Shown one piece after another: positions 46,622-55,359 of a stretch of 64,000 nucleotides of DNA. The DNA is from Chitinophaga sp. YR627. Lineage in GTDB: Bacteria; Bacteroidota; Bacteroidia; Chitinophagales; Chitinophagaceae. A model generated the notes under the pieces. It was not told the DNA's origin. It did no database searches and was given only the letters and a program-made list of their open reading frames with translations. Position 1 is the stretch's first letter. Each line of letters starts with the position of its first letter. The DNA is taken from assembly GCF_900114995.1 (NCBI RefSeq), contig NZ_FOUX01000007.1, positions 124,001-188,000 on the forward strand, written 5' to 3'. A program made the translations under genes and the position numbers.

Positions 46622-48499
46622 CTAAACAACTATATTACTATCGATTTTTATGAGTTTTTTATTGATTAGTTCCTCAATGAATATTTCAGGTAACTCGCCA
46701 AAGATTGGAATATCTATAAAGTAAGGGCTAGGCACGGGATTTTTTCTGTTTACTAAATAACTTCCCCGTAATGTATTCTTGACCTCACATTCCTTTAGAA
46801 TTAAGCTTAATGATTCTTTTATTCCTTTATACTGGAACCATTGATTCAAAATGGATTTGAAAAACCGTACATGGTAAAGGTTTGTAATGAGGTAGAAGAA
46901 AGAAAACCCTAATTCTTTTGAAATCTTAAATAGCGGAGATTCAATTATTAACCGGTTTAGTAACTTATTGAGGGATGACTGGTATTCTAATTTATTCCTT
47001 TCAAATTTCGCTATACTAAATGAATTATTTAAAATTAGGTTTGAAAACCAGATACTGGGCTCTCCGGAAATGCATATTGCAATTGCCAATGGTTCTGGGT
47101 ATTCTAAAAAATATTTAATAGTATCTTGTGAATAAGGTAAGTTGACTAAATGCTTAGCGCAAAGAAATTCCTGAATAGATAGGTGGCTAAATTCAAAATT
47201 TCGGTAGCTCGATTCAACTATAATACCTGTATGAGATTCTATTTCAGATACTACTTTTTTCATCTCATTTGTAGGCAAGTCATATTTGTCACTAATTTCA
47301 GAATAGATGAATTCTAGGTCCTTTGTAGAGAATACTTTTTGTTTAATTTTATATGTTAGTAAATAGGAAAGTTCAGAAATGAATTTTAATTTTTTTCGCG
47401 TATTAAAATCTGTATAATTCGAATGCCTTATAATATCTCGATGTTCATCCCATTCTTTGAGAATTAAATAGGTGGCATCTTCATATATTTCTGAAGGCTG
47501 TGTAGGTAAGTAAGAGTATTTCTCAAATAGGATAAGCAGAAATGTTAGGAATATTGGACGGTTGGCTAGGTCCTTGTAAGGTTTTTTTTGCAGTTCTTCC
47601 AGGAATCCCAGATGATTGGTTAGCCACTTTTGAGATATCTCTTTAACTTGATTTAGTGTTAATGGTGCGATTTCATATGAAGTAAAATTATTAATTACTT
47701 TGTTTAATTCAGATTTTCGTACTGTCATTAGTATTTTCGAGTGATGCAACTTTAAACCAACATTTTCTATTTCTCTAAGCGTGTCTGCCTTTACTGATTG
47801 ATTTAATTCGTCAAAACCGTCCAACATTAAAACACATTGTACTTGGTTTAGAAAATTGACTGCGAAATTGCGAATAGGAACTTCTCCTACAAATAATTCA
47901 AGCTTTTCTTCTTTAATTGTGTTCTTAGTTATTTCTCCTGTTTTTTTATTTGTTTTCTTTACTGTTTTTTCATAAACGACTGTTTTATAAAATGAATCTA
48001 TATTGAATATATTTAGTATGTACTTAAATAAAGGAGTATCAGCTGGAATATCTCTGAGCCTAACTAAAATAGGAAGACCTCCATAGTCAGCAGATTGAAA
48101 ATTGGATAGGTGTTTTAAAATAAGCCGTTTCAATGTTGTTGTTTTGCCTGCACCTGGAGCACCTACGAGGAGAATGTTGTCCTCCGAATTTAAAATATCA
48201 GCTTCTTGTATTTTAACGGGCTTGCCATTATTAAATTGTACAATGTCTGATGCAATTATCAACTCTATAGTGGAGTCGTTTGTTTTCTTAGGTTTTGCAA
48301 GATCTATAAAAGGTATTGAACTTGCCCATTTACAAATTTCTTTAAAATGCTCCTCATATAATTCGGGAAATTTGATTTTTGTTTTATCAAATTCTTTTTT
48401 GCTGTATCCTAAGGCCTCAGGTTTAAACTTCTTGAGAGTTTCGGACACTTTTTTTTTCAATATATCTGAATTGATAATTTTCGTAATATCTGGTAGCAT
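46622..48499 (-). CDS. NACHT-domain NTPase (bacterial NLR-like)
   Basis: The 625-residue protein has a NACHT module: Walker A GAPGAGKT at residues 113-120, Walker B LMLDGFDEL at 224-232, a VRKSE sensor segment, and the winged-helix end FEFSHLSIQEFLCAKHLV near 440-460 that is typical of NACHT ATPases. The N-terminal 90 residues hold no effector domain I recognise (no TIR, nuclease or protease motif). The C-terminal 150 residues show no clear LRR, TPR or WD repeats. Bacterial NACHT proteins with short termini can give phage defence. The gene is AT-rich and convergent to the KAP gene, which supports acquisition as accessory DNA. Confidence 0.8.
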   Translation of the reverse strand: MLPDITKIINSDILKKKVSETLKKFKPEALGYSKKEFDKTKIKFPELYEEHFKEICKWASSIPFIDLAKPKKTNDSTIELIIASDIVQFNNGKPVKIQEADILNSEDNILLVGAPGAGKTTTLKRLILKHLSNFQSADYGGLPILVRLRDIPADTPLFKYILNIFNIDSFYKTVVYEKTVKKTNKKTGEITKNTIKEEKLELFVGEVPIRNFAVNFLNQVQCVLMLDGFDELNQSVKADTLREIENVGLKLHHSKILMTVRKSELNKVINNFTSYEIAPLTLNQVKEISQKWLTNHLGFLEELQKKPYKDLANRPIFLTFLLILFEKYSYLPTQPSEIYEDATYLILKEWDEHRDIIRHSNYTDFNTRKKLKFISELSYLLTYKIKQKVFSTKDLEFIYSEISDKYDLPTNEMKKVVSEIESHTGIIVESSYRNFEFSHLSIQEFLCAKHLVNLPYSQDTIKYFLEYPEPLAIAICISGEPSIWFSNLILNNSFSIAKFERNKLEYQSSLNKLLNRLIIESPLFKISKELGFSFFYLITNLYHVRFFKSILNQWFQYKGIKESLSLILKECEVKNTLRGSYLVNRKNPVPSPYFIDIPIFGELPEIFIEELINKKLIKIDSNIVV

Positions 48500-48872
48500 A
48501 TCTAACTGTAAGATTTAGATAAAAGGGGTAAATAAAAATAAATTAAAATAATGATATTTTATCAATAAACAGCAACACGGTTAATTACCCGATGACAAAA
48601 TTGATAGCAAACTTTAATTATCATTTGATTGACTGCCATGATATAGTAATATACGGAGTAATATTGTCATAAGGAGGTTAATATGGTAGTTGATGTGGAC
48701 ATCAGGCCCGCTTTTGCTTGAATATTCTACCGTCTAGTTAATGGTGAAATTGGTTAGCTTTATCCGCCATATTTAATTGTCAAATCATTTTAGATGAGAT
48801 TGACGTCGCCCAATTCCCTGGAAATGGGTTGGATAAAATCTTATTATTCTTTAAGAGAGAGAAAATGCAAGA

Positions 48873-48890
48873 CTGTCCAATACCGGACAG
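48873..48890. promoter_or_regulatory. CTGTCC-N6-GGACAG palindrome, candidate enhancer site
   Basis: Perfect 6-bp arms (48873-48878 and 48885-48890) lie 75 bp upstream of the sigma-54-like promoter. That is the distance at which sigma-54 activators usually bind. The activator itself is not in the window. Confidence 0.5.
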
Positions 48891-48964
48891 ATTTTGTGAC
48901 GAAAATGAACAGATCTGCGTTTATACAGATGGTATAGTCCTGTAAATCATAGAGAAAGGCGAAC

Positions 48965-48980
48965 TGGCACTTTTTTGGCT
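48965..48980 (+). promoter_or_regulatory. Sigma-54-type (-24/-12) promoter
   Basis: TGGCAC at 48965 followed by TGGCT gives GG (48966-48967), exactly ten bases, then GC (48978-48979), the invariant spacing of RpoN promoters. The -12 element is TGGCT instead of TTGCW. The predicted transcript start near 48991 lies about 33 bp before the permease ATG at 49024. Confidence 0.6.
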
Positions 48981-49023
48981 CTCTCTTCGCATCAATTTGC
49001 CCTGTTCACATCATCGACATACT

Positions 49024-51402
49024 ATGATCAACAACTTCTTTCGGATAGTCTACCGGAATATGCTCCGCAATAAAGGCTTTTCCATTATCAATATTACCGG
49101 TTTGGTTATAGGGATGGCTGCCACCATGCTGATCCTGCTCTGGATACAAAATGAGGTCAGCTATGACCAGTTCCATGTAAACAAAAACAGGATCTACGAA
49201 GTATGGAACAGGGTATCTGTAGAAGGGAACGTGTCATGCTGGAATACGGTATCTGCACCGGCGGGGCCTGCGCTCGAAAAGGATCTGCCGGAAGTGGAAC
49301 GTGTGGTAAGGGTCAATAATAATAAATCCCAGCTCTTGTCACACGGAGAGACGAGAGTAATGAAATCGGGGAATATTGTTGATACCGGGTTTCTGCAAAT
49401 GTTCAGTTTTCCGATGCTGGAAGGCAATCCGCTAACAGCATTGAATGATGTGCACGGGGTGGTCGTTACGGAGAGAACAGCGAAGAGTTTATTCAATAAC
49501 GAGGACGCACTGGGTAAAATTATAAAGGTCGGAGAACTGGGTAATTTTACCATTACAGGTATCCTCAAAGATCTGCCTAATAACACGCGGTTTGATTTTG
49601 ATTTCCTGTTGCCCTGGGGCAATCTGACATATGAAGAAGGGCAGAACCTGGGCTGGAGTGATAACAGTACGCCCACCTTTGTGATGCTGAAACCGAATGT
49701 AAGTTATGCGGCTGCTTCACAGAAGGCAAGAGATCTGAAGCAACGTTACAGTGATGAAGCCAAAACCCTGAAATGGCAGTTTTTCCTCTATCCACTGGAC
49801 CGCTGGCGCTTATATTCAAGCTTTACCAATGGGGCAGAGGATAATGGTGGCCGTGGGACATTTGTAAAACTGTTTAGTATTATAGCTGCGTTTATACTGA
49901 TCATCGCCTGTATCAATTTTATGAACCTGAGCACCGCAAGAAGCGAGAAAAGGGCAAAAGAGGTAGGGATAAGAAAGGTAATTGGGGCACAGAAATCTTC
50001 ATTGATCGGTCATTTTATCGGGGAGTCTATCTGTCTGGCTTTCCTGGCTGGTTGTATTGCGCTCTTTGTTGTGCAGTTATGTCTGCCAGCCTATAACCAG
50101 TTGACCGACAAACAGCTGTTTATTGACTTTACGAATGTCTATGCGATACTGGCATTTATCGGGTTTATATTATTCACTGGCTTACTGGCTGGTAGTTATC
50201 CTGCCTTTTATTTGTCTTCTTTCCAACCCATTAAGGTGTTGAAAGGTACTTTCAGGAACGCGAATACGGTATTAACGCCGAGGAAGTTGCTGGTGGTGGT
50301 ACAGTTCACATTTTCTACCATTCTTATCATCTGTACAATCATTGTTAAACAACAGATAGACTACGCGCGCAGTCGCAATATCGGTTATAATAAAGAGCAT
50401 CTCGTTTACCAGTTTATGACGGGAGATATACCTAAGAATTATGCACTGATTAAAAACGAGCTACTCAGTTCAGGCGTGGCCAGTTCTGTGACAAAAACAA
50501 ACTCTCCGCTGACAGAGAGATGGAGTAATGGCTGGGGACAGAACTGGGAAGGGAAAGACCCTAATGATAAAACGTCTTTCGACCGGTATTTAGCTGACGA
50601 AGGTCTGGGTGTTACCGCGGGATTGCAATTTACCCAGGGACGTGATTTTGATCTGCAAAAATTCTCTACAGATTCAACCGGTCTGATTATAAATGAGTCG
50701 GCATTGAAGGTCATGAAATTTAAGGACCCGATAGGAAAGACCGTAGATGATCTGGGGATTCAGTGGCATATAGTAGGGGTGATCAAAGATTTTATTCTTA
50801 CCAGTCCTTATGAACCGACCAGACCGATATTGATATGCGGTGCGAAAAGCAGTTTTATGCGTTTTAGCGTGATGCAGATCAAACTAAATAAGCAGATCGC
50901 TATAGCGGAAAATCTCCGGAAAGCAGAAACCATATTCAAAAAATACAATCCTGAATATGCGTTTGACCCCCGGATGGTTGATCAGGAATATGCCCGGAAG
51001 TTTGAAAACGAGAGACGCCAGAGTATACTCGCTGGTTTGTTCGGTGGATTGACCATTTTTATATCCTGTCTTGGTTTATTTGGTCTGGCGACCTATATGG
51101 CCGAAAACAGGATCAAGGAAATTGGCGTACGAAAGGTATTAGGTGCCTCTGTGTTGAGTATTACGGGATTATTATCAAAGGATTTTGTGAAACTGGTGAC
51201 CATCTCCTTTTTCGTGGCGGCGCCTGTCGCCTGGTGGGGTATGGACCAATGGCTGCAAAGCTATTCTTACCGGGTAGGGATACAGTGGTGGGTGTTTGTA
51301 CTCGCCGGTCTTTTATCTATAACAATTGCTTTGCTGACAGTGAGTTATCAGTCTGTAAAGGCTGCAATAGCAGATCCGGTTAAAAGCCTTCGGGCCGAAT
51401 AG
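49024..51402 (+). CDS. ABC transporter permease, MacB/FtsX type (duplicated module)
   Basis: From ATG 49024 (MINNFFRIVYRNMLRNKG) the product has 792 residues; the TTG at 48997 is not favoured. It has two MacB-like periplasmic domains and two FtsX domains: helices near residues 20-42, 285-310, 340-360 and 380-400, then again from about 420 and 675-790. The EVGIRKVIGAQ and EIGVRKVLGAS loops mark the FtsX modules. No ATPase gene is adjacent. In Bacteroidota such proteins occur in many copies. Regulation by a sigma-54 promoter is suggested by the upstream sequence. Confidence 0.9.
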   Translation: MINNFFRIVYRNMLRNKGFSIINITGLVIGMAATMLILLWIQNEVSYDQFHVNKNRIYEVWNRVSVEGNVSCWNTVSAPAGPALEKDLPEVERVVRVNNNKSQLLSHGETRVMKSGNIVDTGFLQMFSFPMLEGNPLTALNDVHGVVVTERTAKSLFNNEDALGKIIKVGELGNFTITGILKDLPNNTRFDFDFLLPWGNLTYEEGQNLGWSDNSTPTFVMLKPNVSYAAASQKARDLKQRYSDEAKTLKWQFFLYPLDRWRLYSSFTNGAEDNGGRGTFVKLFSIIAAFILIIACINFMNLSTARSEKRAKEVGIRKVIGAQKSSLIGHFIGESICLAFLAGCIALFVVQLCLPAYNQLTDKQLFIDFTNVYAILAFIGFILFTGLLAGSYPAFYLSSFQPIKVLKGTFRNANTVLTPRKLLVVVQFTFSTILIICTIIVKQQIDYARSRNIGYNKEHLVYQFMTGDIPKNYALIKNELLSSGVASSVTKTNSPLTERWSNGWGQNWEGKDPNDKTSFDRYLADEGLGVTAGLQFTQGRDFDLQKFSTDSTGLIINESALKVMKFKDPIGKTVDDLGIQWHIVGVIKDFILTSPYEPTRPILICGAKSSFMRFSVMQIKLNKQIAIAENLRKAETIFKKYNPEYAFDPRMVDQEYARKFENERRQSILAGLFGGLTIFISCLGLFGLATYMAENRIKEIGVRKVLGASVLSITGLLSKDFVKLVTISFFVAAPVAWWGMDQWLQSYSYRVGIQWWVFVLAGLLSITIALLTVSYQSVKAAIADPVKSLRAE

Positions 51403-51427
51403 CTACTGATAACAGGAAATGAATAAT

Positions 51428-51459
51428 AAAAGCCTTCAGCTAACGCTGGAGGCTTTTTT
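51428..51459 (+). terminator. Rho-independent terminator after the permease
   Basis: Arms aaaagccttcagc (51428-51440) and gctggaggctttt (51445-51457) with a 4-nt loop run into a T tract. Confidence 0.9.
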
Positions 51460-51679
51460 GTTAATACAGGATCTGGGGCTTAGATTTTTTACTATTTACT
51501 CCATTAAATACTTATCTTGATCTGTCATTTGGAGGCAATATTACCCGTACTGCCGCTACATGAGATTCCACTTTATGGTCGTTAGCCATATGAAAGCAAC
51601 CCTCCCAGTACCACGTTTCTGACCGGATCTGCCCTTCATCAGATTATACCGGTCTGTCCACTCACCTAAAAATTAAACC

Positions 51680-54415
51680 ATGAAAAAACTATTGCTCTAT
51701 CTCTTACTTTTTTGTGTTATCAGCACTGGCGCCTATGCCCAGGCCCTCAGAACCTTTTATGTAGATTTCGGCCCGAATGACGTCACGAATGGGAACGTTA
51801 CCAACAGTCCTGACGTCAATGGTAATTACTGGAATAATGTTACCAATACGGCTACAACAGCATCGTCAGTGTACCTGGTAACGAACAGGAATGCATCTTC
51901 GGGGGTATTTATCAATATTACCGCCGGATTCAGCTCCAACGGCATTCAGAATGGAGGCCTGTTATCACCTAATGCCGCATTGCTGAAGGACTTTGCGATC
52001 AATACCGCTACGCAGGACTATTTTCACACGGACAATATGGGCTCCTTTGTCATTAAGGGACTGGATGTCAGTAAAGGCTATGTCTTTAAATTTTTTGCTA
52101 CGCGCAATGATCCCGAAGTGCGCAGGTCTAACTATACACTTGTGGGGAAAACAACCTATAGCGCGACCTTGCAGACCTCCGGCACTAATTTAGGCGGAAC
52201 AGGGTATAATGGTAATAATAGCACCATCCTGACTACGGGAACGATCGCGCCGGATGTAAAAGGCCAGATCGCCATTACAGTGAAAAGAGAGGCAGGCGCT
52301 TTCGGTTACATTGGTATACTGAAGATCGAAGAGGTCAGGATACCTGTTACCCCTTTAAAAACAGTGTATGTTGATTTCGGACCCAATGATGTTACCAATG
52401 GAAATATTACAACGAGTCCCGATCAGAATGGCAACTACTGGAACAATGTCACCAATATCAACACAACTGCTCCGCAGGTCAATTTTGTAGACAAAACAAA
52501 TGCCGCTACAGGAGCATATATGACGATCACGACCAGCTTTCTTTCCAATGGCATTCAGAATGGTGGATTACTCTCACCGAATGCCGCGTTATTGGGTGAT
52601 CTGGCAATTCCTACCGCTACTCAGGACTATTTTTATACAACCGGATCATCCGATCTTTCTATAAGAGGTCTGGATAAAACAAAAGGCTATGTCTTCAATT
52701 TGTTCGGTACGCGGAATGATCCTGAAAAACGCGTTACTACGTATGCGCTGACAGGTGCTACTTTCTACAACGGAACACTACAGACCTCCGGAACTGATCT
52801 GGGCGGAACGGGTTACAATGGTAATACAAAAACCATCTGGACCTCAGATATCATCATGCCTGATGACAACGGGCATATCAACCTGACGGTTACCAGAACC
52901 GAGGGTTCCTTTGGTTATCTGGGTGTGATGAAAATGGAACAAGTGACTCCTGTTGCATTTGAACCCGCTTGTCTTACGAAAGATGCCAGCCGCATTGCCA
53001 TTATGGGTTCTTCTGTTCCTTCCGGTACAGGCGCGACCAACAACCAGGGATATGCTCAGTTATATGCGCAGCTGCTGACTGCCCGTGCCGGCAGCGGCGT
53101 CGGACAAACATGGAATGTGTCGAATATCTCTATACCGGGAAATAACACTATTAGTGTCATCAACCGATGGGATAAAGACCTGTTGCCGGTTTGTGGTAAA
53201 TATGTGATCTATGCGCTGTCATTAGGGAATGAAGGGATCACTACCGGCGGACAAGCCACCTTCAATCAATTCAGGGATAATCTGAAATTGCTGATCAATA
53301 AGGCAAGACAGCAGGGTATCGAACCTATCATTACCAATTGCTACAGTCGGGAAGATTATACCGCAACAGAGTATAACTTTATCAAGCAGATGAATCTGTT
53401 GATCCACTCCTGGAATGTGGCCAGTGTAAATTTGCTGGGTGCACTTGACAATGGAGCAGGTAAATGGGCCACCGGATATAAAAGCGATGATCTCCATCCT
53501 AATGATGCGGGACATCAGGAGTTTAAGTATGCCATTGTACCTTCTTTATTTGATGCCCTGAAGGCAGGTAAAACCCAGCCCTATAAAATAAACGGTACTT
53601 CGTTGAGTTTAAGTCCTGCGAGCGGATACAAATTGCAGATCAAACCGGAAGAGATCCTGCATTCCTTTACCTATTCTTATGATATACAAACCGGATCAAC
53701 AGGACAGGTGACTGTCATCACAACAGCGGCAGGACAAAATAAACTGACGATCAATGCTGCCGGTAAAATAGATTATACTTCCGCTTCTTCTGCGGGTATT
53801 CCGGGCATTACTGTGCTGAATAACAACCAATGGCATAAAGTAACCCTGACGCATTATTATGCAATGGGCAAAACACTCTTATATGTCGATAAGGTGTTAC
53901 AGGGTTCGGTAGCTGAAAAAATAGTACCCACCTTATTCGACTTAAATGGAGCCAATGCGCCGGCAGCGACTTATAGTACTTTACTCCTTTATCGTTCCGG
54001 TATGGTGGCAGAGGAAGTGAATGCGATGGTGGATGGTAATTTACTTAAATCGAGTCTTGAAATTTATGCACCCCTGGATGGTGCGGGTGTATTTAGTGCC
54101 AATCCGGTCGTAAATCTGGCACAGAGTACCAATACGGTAAAGCAGGTAGCTGCTGTTGCGCCACTCGCGGTGACCGATGCCCATCAGGAGACGGCGGCAA
54201 CCGGTATTGCTGTATATCCTAATCCGGCCCGGACTACACTCTATATAAGTGGGATTAAGACACCTGTAAGTATTAAAATATATAATAATTCAGGTCAGTT
54301 ACAGCTGACATCTTTCGGGAAGTCTGTAGCAGTTGACCGCCTGCAAACGGGTGTATATTTCATACAGCTGAAATCAGCGGAGACCGATCAGGTCTTAAAA
54401 TTTATCAAACAATAG
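51680..54415 (+). CDS. Large secreted SGNH-hydrolase/LamG-like protein with T9SS sorting domain
   Basis: The 911-residue protein has a signal peptide (cleavage near AYAQ) and two tandem copies of a roughly 200-residue beta domain, each beginning with YVDFGPNDVTNGN (about residues 24-225 and 228-425). An SGNH/GDSL-type hydrolase domain follows, with serine block MGSS (442-445) and D603-x-x-H606 block. A concanavalin/LamG-like region (about 630-820) comes next. The C-terminal 75 residues (YPNPARTTLYISG to the end) are a type A T9SS sorting domain, so the product is secreted to or past the cell surface. It may deacetylate or de-esterify a carbohydrate. It is monocistronic between terminators. 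Confidence 0.85.
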   Translation: MKKLLLYLLLFCVISTGAYAQALRTFYVDFGPNDVTNGNVTNSPDVNGNYWNNVTNTATTASSVYLVTNRNASSGVFINITAGFSSNGIQNGGLLSPNAALLKDFAINTATQDYFHTDNMGSFVIKGLDVSKGYVFKFFATRNDPEVRRSNYTLVGKTTYSATLQTSGTNLGGTGYNGNNSTILTTGTIAPDVKGQIAITVKREAGAFGYIGILKIEEVRIPVTPLKTVYVDFGPNDVTNGNITTSPDQNGNYWNNVTNINTTAPQVNFVDKTNAATGAYMTITTSFLSNGIQNGGLLSPNAALLGDLAIPTATQDYFYTTGSSDLSIRGLDKTKGYVFNLFGTRNDPEKRVTTYALTGATFYNGTLQTSGTDLGGTGYNGNTKTIWTSDIIMPDDNGHINLTVTRTEGSFGYLGVMKMEQVTPVAFEPACLTKDASRIAIMGSSVPSGTGATNNQGYAQLYAQLLTARAGSGVGQTWNVSNISIPGNNTISVINRWDKDLLPVCGKYVIYALSLGNEGITTGGQATFNQFRDNLKLLINKARQQGIEPIITNCYSREDYTATEYNFIKQMNLLIHSWNVASVNLLGALDNGAGKWATGYKSDDLHPNDAGHQEFKYAIVPSLFDALKAGKTQPYKINGTSLSLSPASGYKLQIKPEEILHSFTYSYDIQTGSTGQVTVITTAAGQNKLTINAAGKIDYTSASSAGIPGITVLNNNQWHKVTLTHYYAMGKTLLYVDKVLQGSVAEKIVPTLFDLNGANAPAATYSTLLLYRSGMVAEEVNAMVDGNLLKSSLEIYAPLDGAGVFSANPVVNLAQSTNTVKQVAAVAPLAVTDAHQETAATGIAVYPNPARTTLYISGIKTPVSIKIYNNSGQLQLTSFGKSVAVDRLQTGVYFIQLKSAETDQVLKFIKQ
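51749..52945 (+). repeat. Internal tandem duplication within the secreted SGNH protein gene
   Basis: Two units of about 600 bp encode matching domains with the same landmarks: YVDFGPNDVTNGN, SNGIQNGGLLSPNAALL, TATQDYF, RNDPE and LQTSGT-LGGTGYNGN. The second copy has diverged in both strands of the code, so the duplication is not recent. Confidence 0.85.
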
Positions 54416-54430
54416 CAGACTGAACCTGCC

Positions 54431-54465
54431 AAACCGCTTCTCCTGCTCAGGGAGGAGCGGTTTTT
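54431..54465 (+). terminator. Rho-independent terminator after the secreted SGNH protein
   Basis: Arms aaaccgcttctcc (54431-54443) and ggaggagcggttt (54451-54463) pair over 13 bp with one G-U pair and are followed by T's. Confidence 0.9.
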
Positions 54466-54529
54466 CTCCTCTTTCGGGTCCCATCAGCACGAAATCATCA
54501 GATGACTACCACAAGCCAATAACTATTTA

Positions 54530-54537
54530 TACCTTTG
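54530..54537 (+). promoter_or_regulatory. Candidate -7 promoter box of the ECF sigma gene
   Basis: TACCTTTG matches the Bacteroidota TAnnTTTG consensus, about 115 bp before the sigma-factor start. A -33 TTG is not clear, so this is a weak call. Confidence 0.4.
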
Positions 54538-54653
54538 TCGGCAATTGTACTACAGATCCACACAGGTACCGGGCTGCTTATACCTGTAAAAAGCTCTGCC
54601 AATGTCATGTAAACGAGGATAATTACACGTTATTTCTTCTTAGATGGTTGATT

Positions 54654-55238
54654 ATGGGATACGGACAATACACAGATGAAGAACTGTTGCAAGGCCTTCA
54701 ACAAAGCAAAAAAGGCGCCTATAACGAGATTTACAACAGGTATTGGAAGAGGATGCTCATCGTCGCATTGAATCACAGTGAGGACGATTATACTGCCAAA
54801 GACATTGTGCAGGAGGTATTCATTGAACTCTGGGAGAAGCGTAATAGCTATGAGATCCAGAATCTCCCTGCCTATCTGGCCACTGCCGTTAAATTCCAGG
54901 TATTTAAATACTACCGGAAAGAGCAGCGTCGTGCCCTGCTCGCAAAGGAAAACTATGTTTTTGACGACCGCCACGAAGAGGAGGGGCAACTACATGCCCG
55001 CTTTTTAAAAGATATGATTGATGGTATTGTAGAAGAATTGCCGGAAAAATGCCGCCTGGTATTCCATTATAGCCGGAACCTGGGGCTTAAGAATGAAGAA
55101 ATCGCCGAGAGGACCGGTATTACTAAGAAAACGGTTGAAAACACGCTTAACAGGGCATTGCGCATTATCCGTGGTAAACTGAGGAACCATGGTATCCCAT
55201 TACTGACGATTGCCCAGATCCTATTGCTCCGAAAATAA
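54654..55238 (+). CDS. ECF RNA polymerase sigma factor (FecI-like)
   Basis: From ATG 54654 (MGYGQYTDEELL) the product has 194 residues; a TTG two codons upstream is less likely. It shows sigma region 2 (about residues 25-90, DIVQEVFIELWEKR) and region 4 (about 125-185, NLGLKNEEIAERTGITKKTVENTLNRALRIIR helix-turn-helix). It is the sigma partner of the FecR-like anti-sigma gene 121 bp downstream and should activate the STN-type SusC that follows. Confidence 0.94.
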   Translation: MGYGQYTDEELLQGLQQSKKGAYNEIYNRYWKRMLIVALNHSEDDYTAKDIVQEVFIELWEKRNSYEIQNLPAYLATAVKFQVFKYYRKEQRRALLAKENYVFDDRHEEEGQLHARFLKDMIDGIVEELPEKCRLVFHYSRNLGLKNEEIAERTGITKKTVENTLNRALRIIRGKLRNHGIPLLTIAQILLLRK

Positions 55239-55359
55239 TTTTTTCTTCCCATAGGGTGCAGCACCCTTTTCATGTACACTATTATATATAGTACGTTATG
55301 AAAGCAGCCATCGTTGCAATATACGATCAGGTTGAATAATTCCACTGGCAAACTAACAT

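Larger units (their letters stand above)
48500..49023. other. Intergenic region at the right edge of the AT-rich insert
   Basis: The left part (48500 to about 48840) is AT-rich and should hold the NACHT promoter on the minus strand. The right part holds a palindrome at 48873-48890 and a sigma-54-like promoter at 48965-48980 that belong to the permease gene. No gene is visible. Confidence 0.5.

Noticed and set aside
46622..48499. NACHT protein as an AP-ATPase/MalT-type transcription regulator
   Set aside because: No helix-turn-helix and no TPR repeats were visible, and the Walker B and winged-helix end fit NACHT better.
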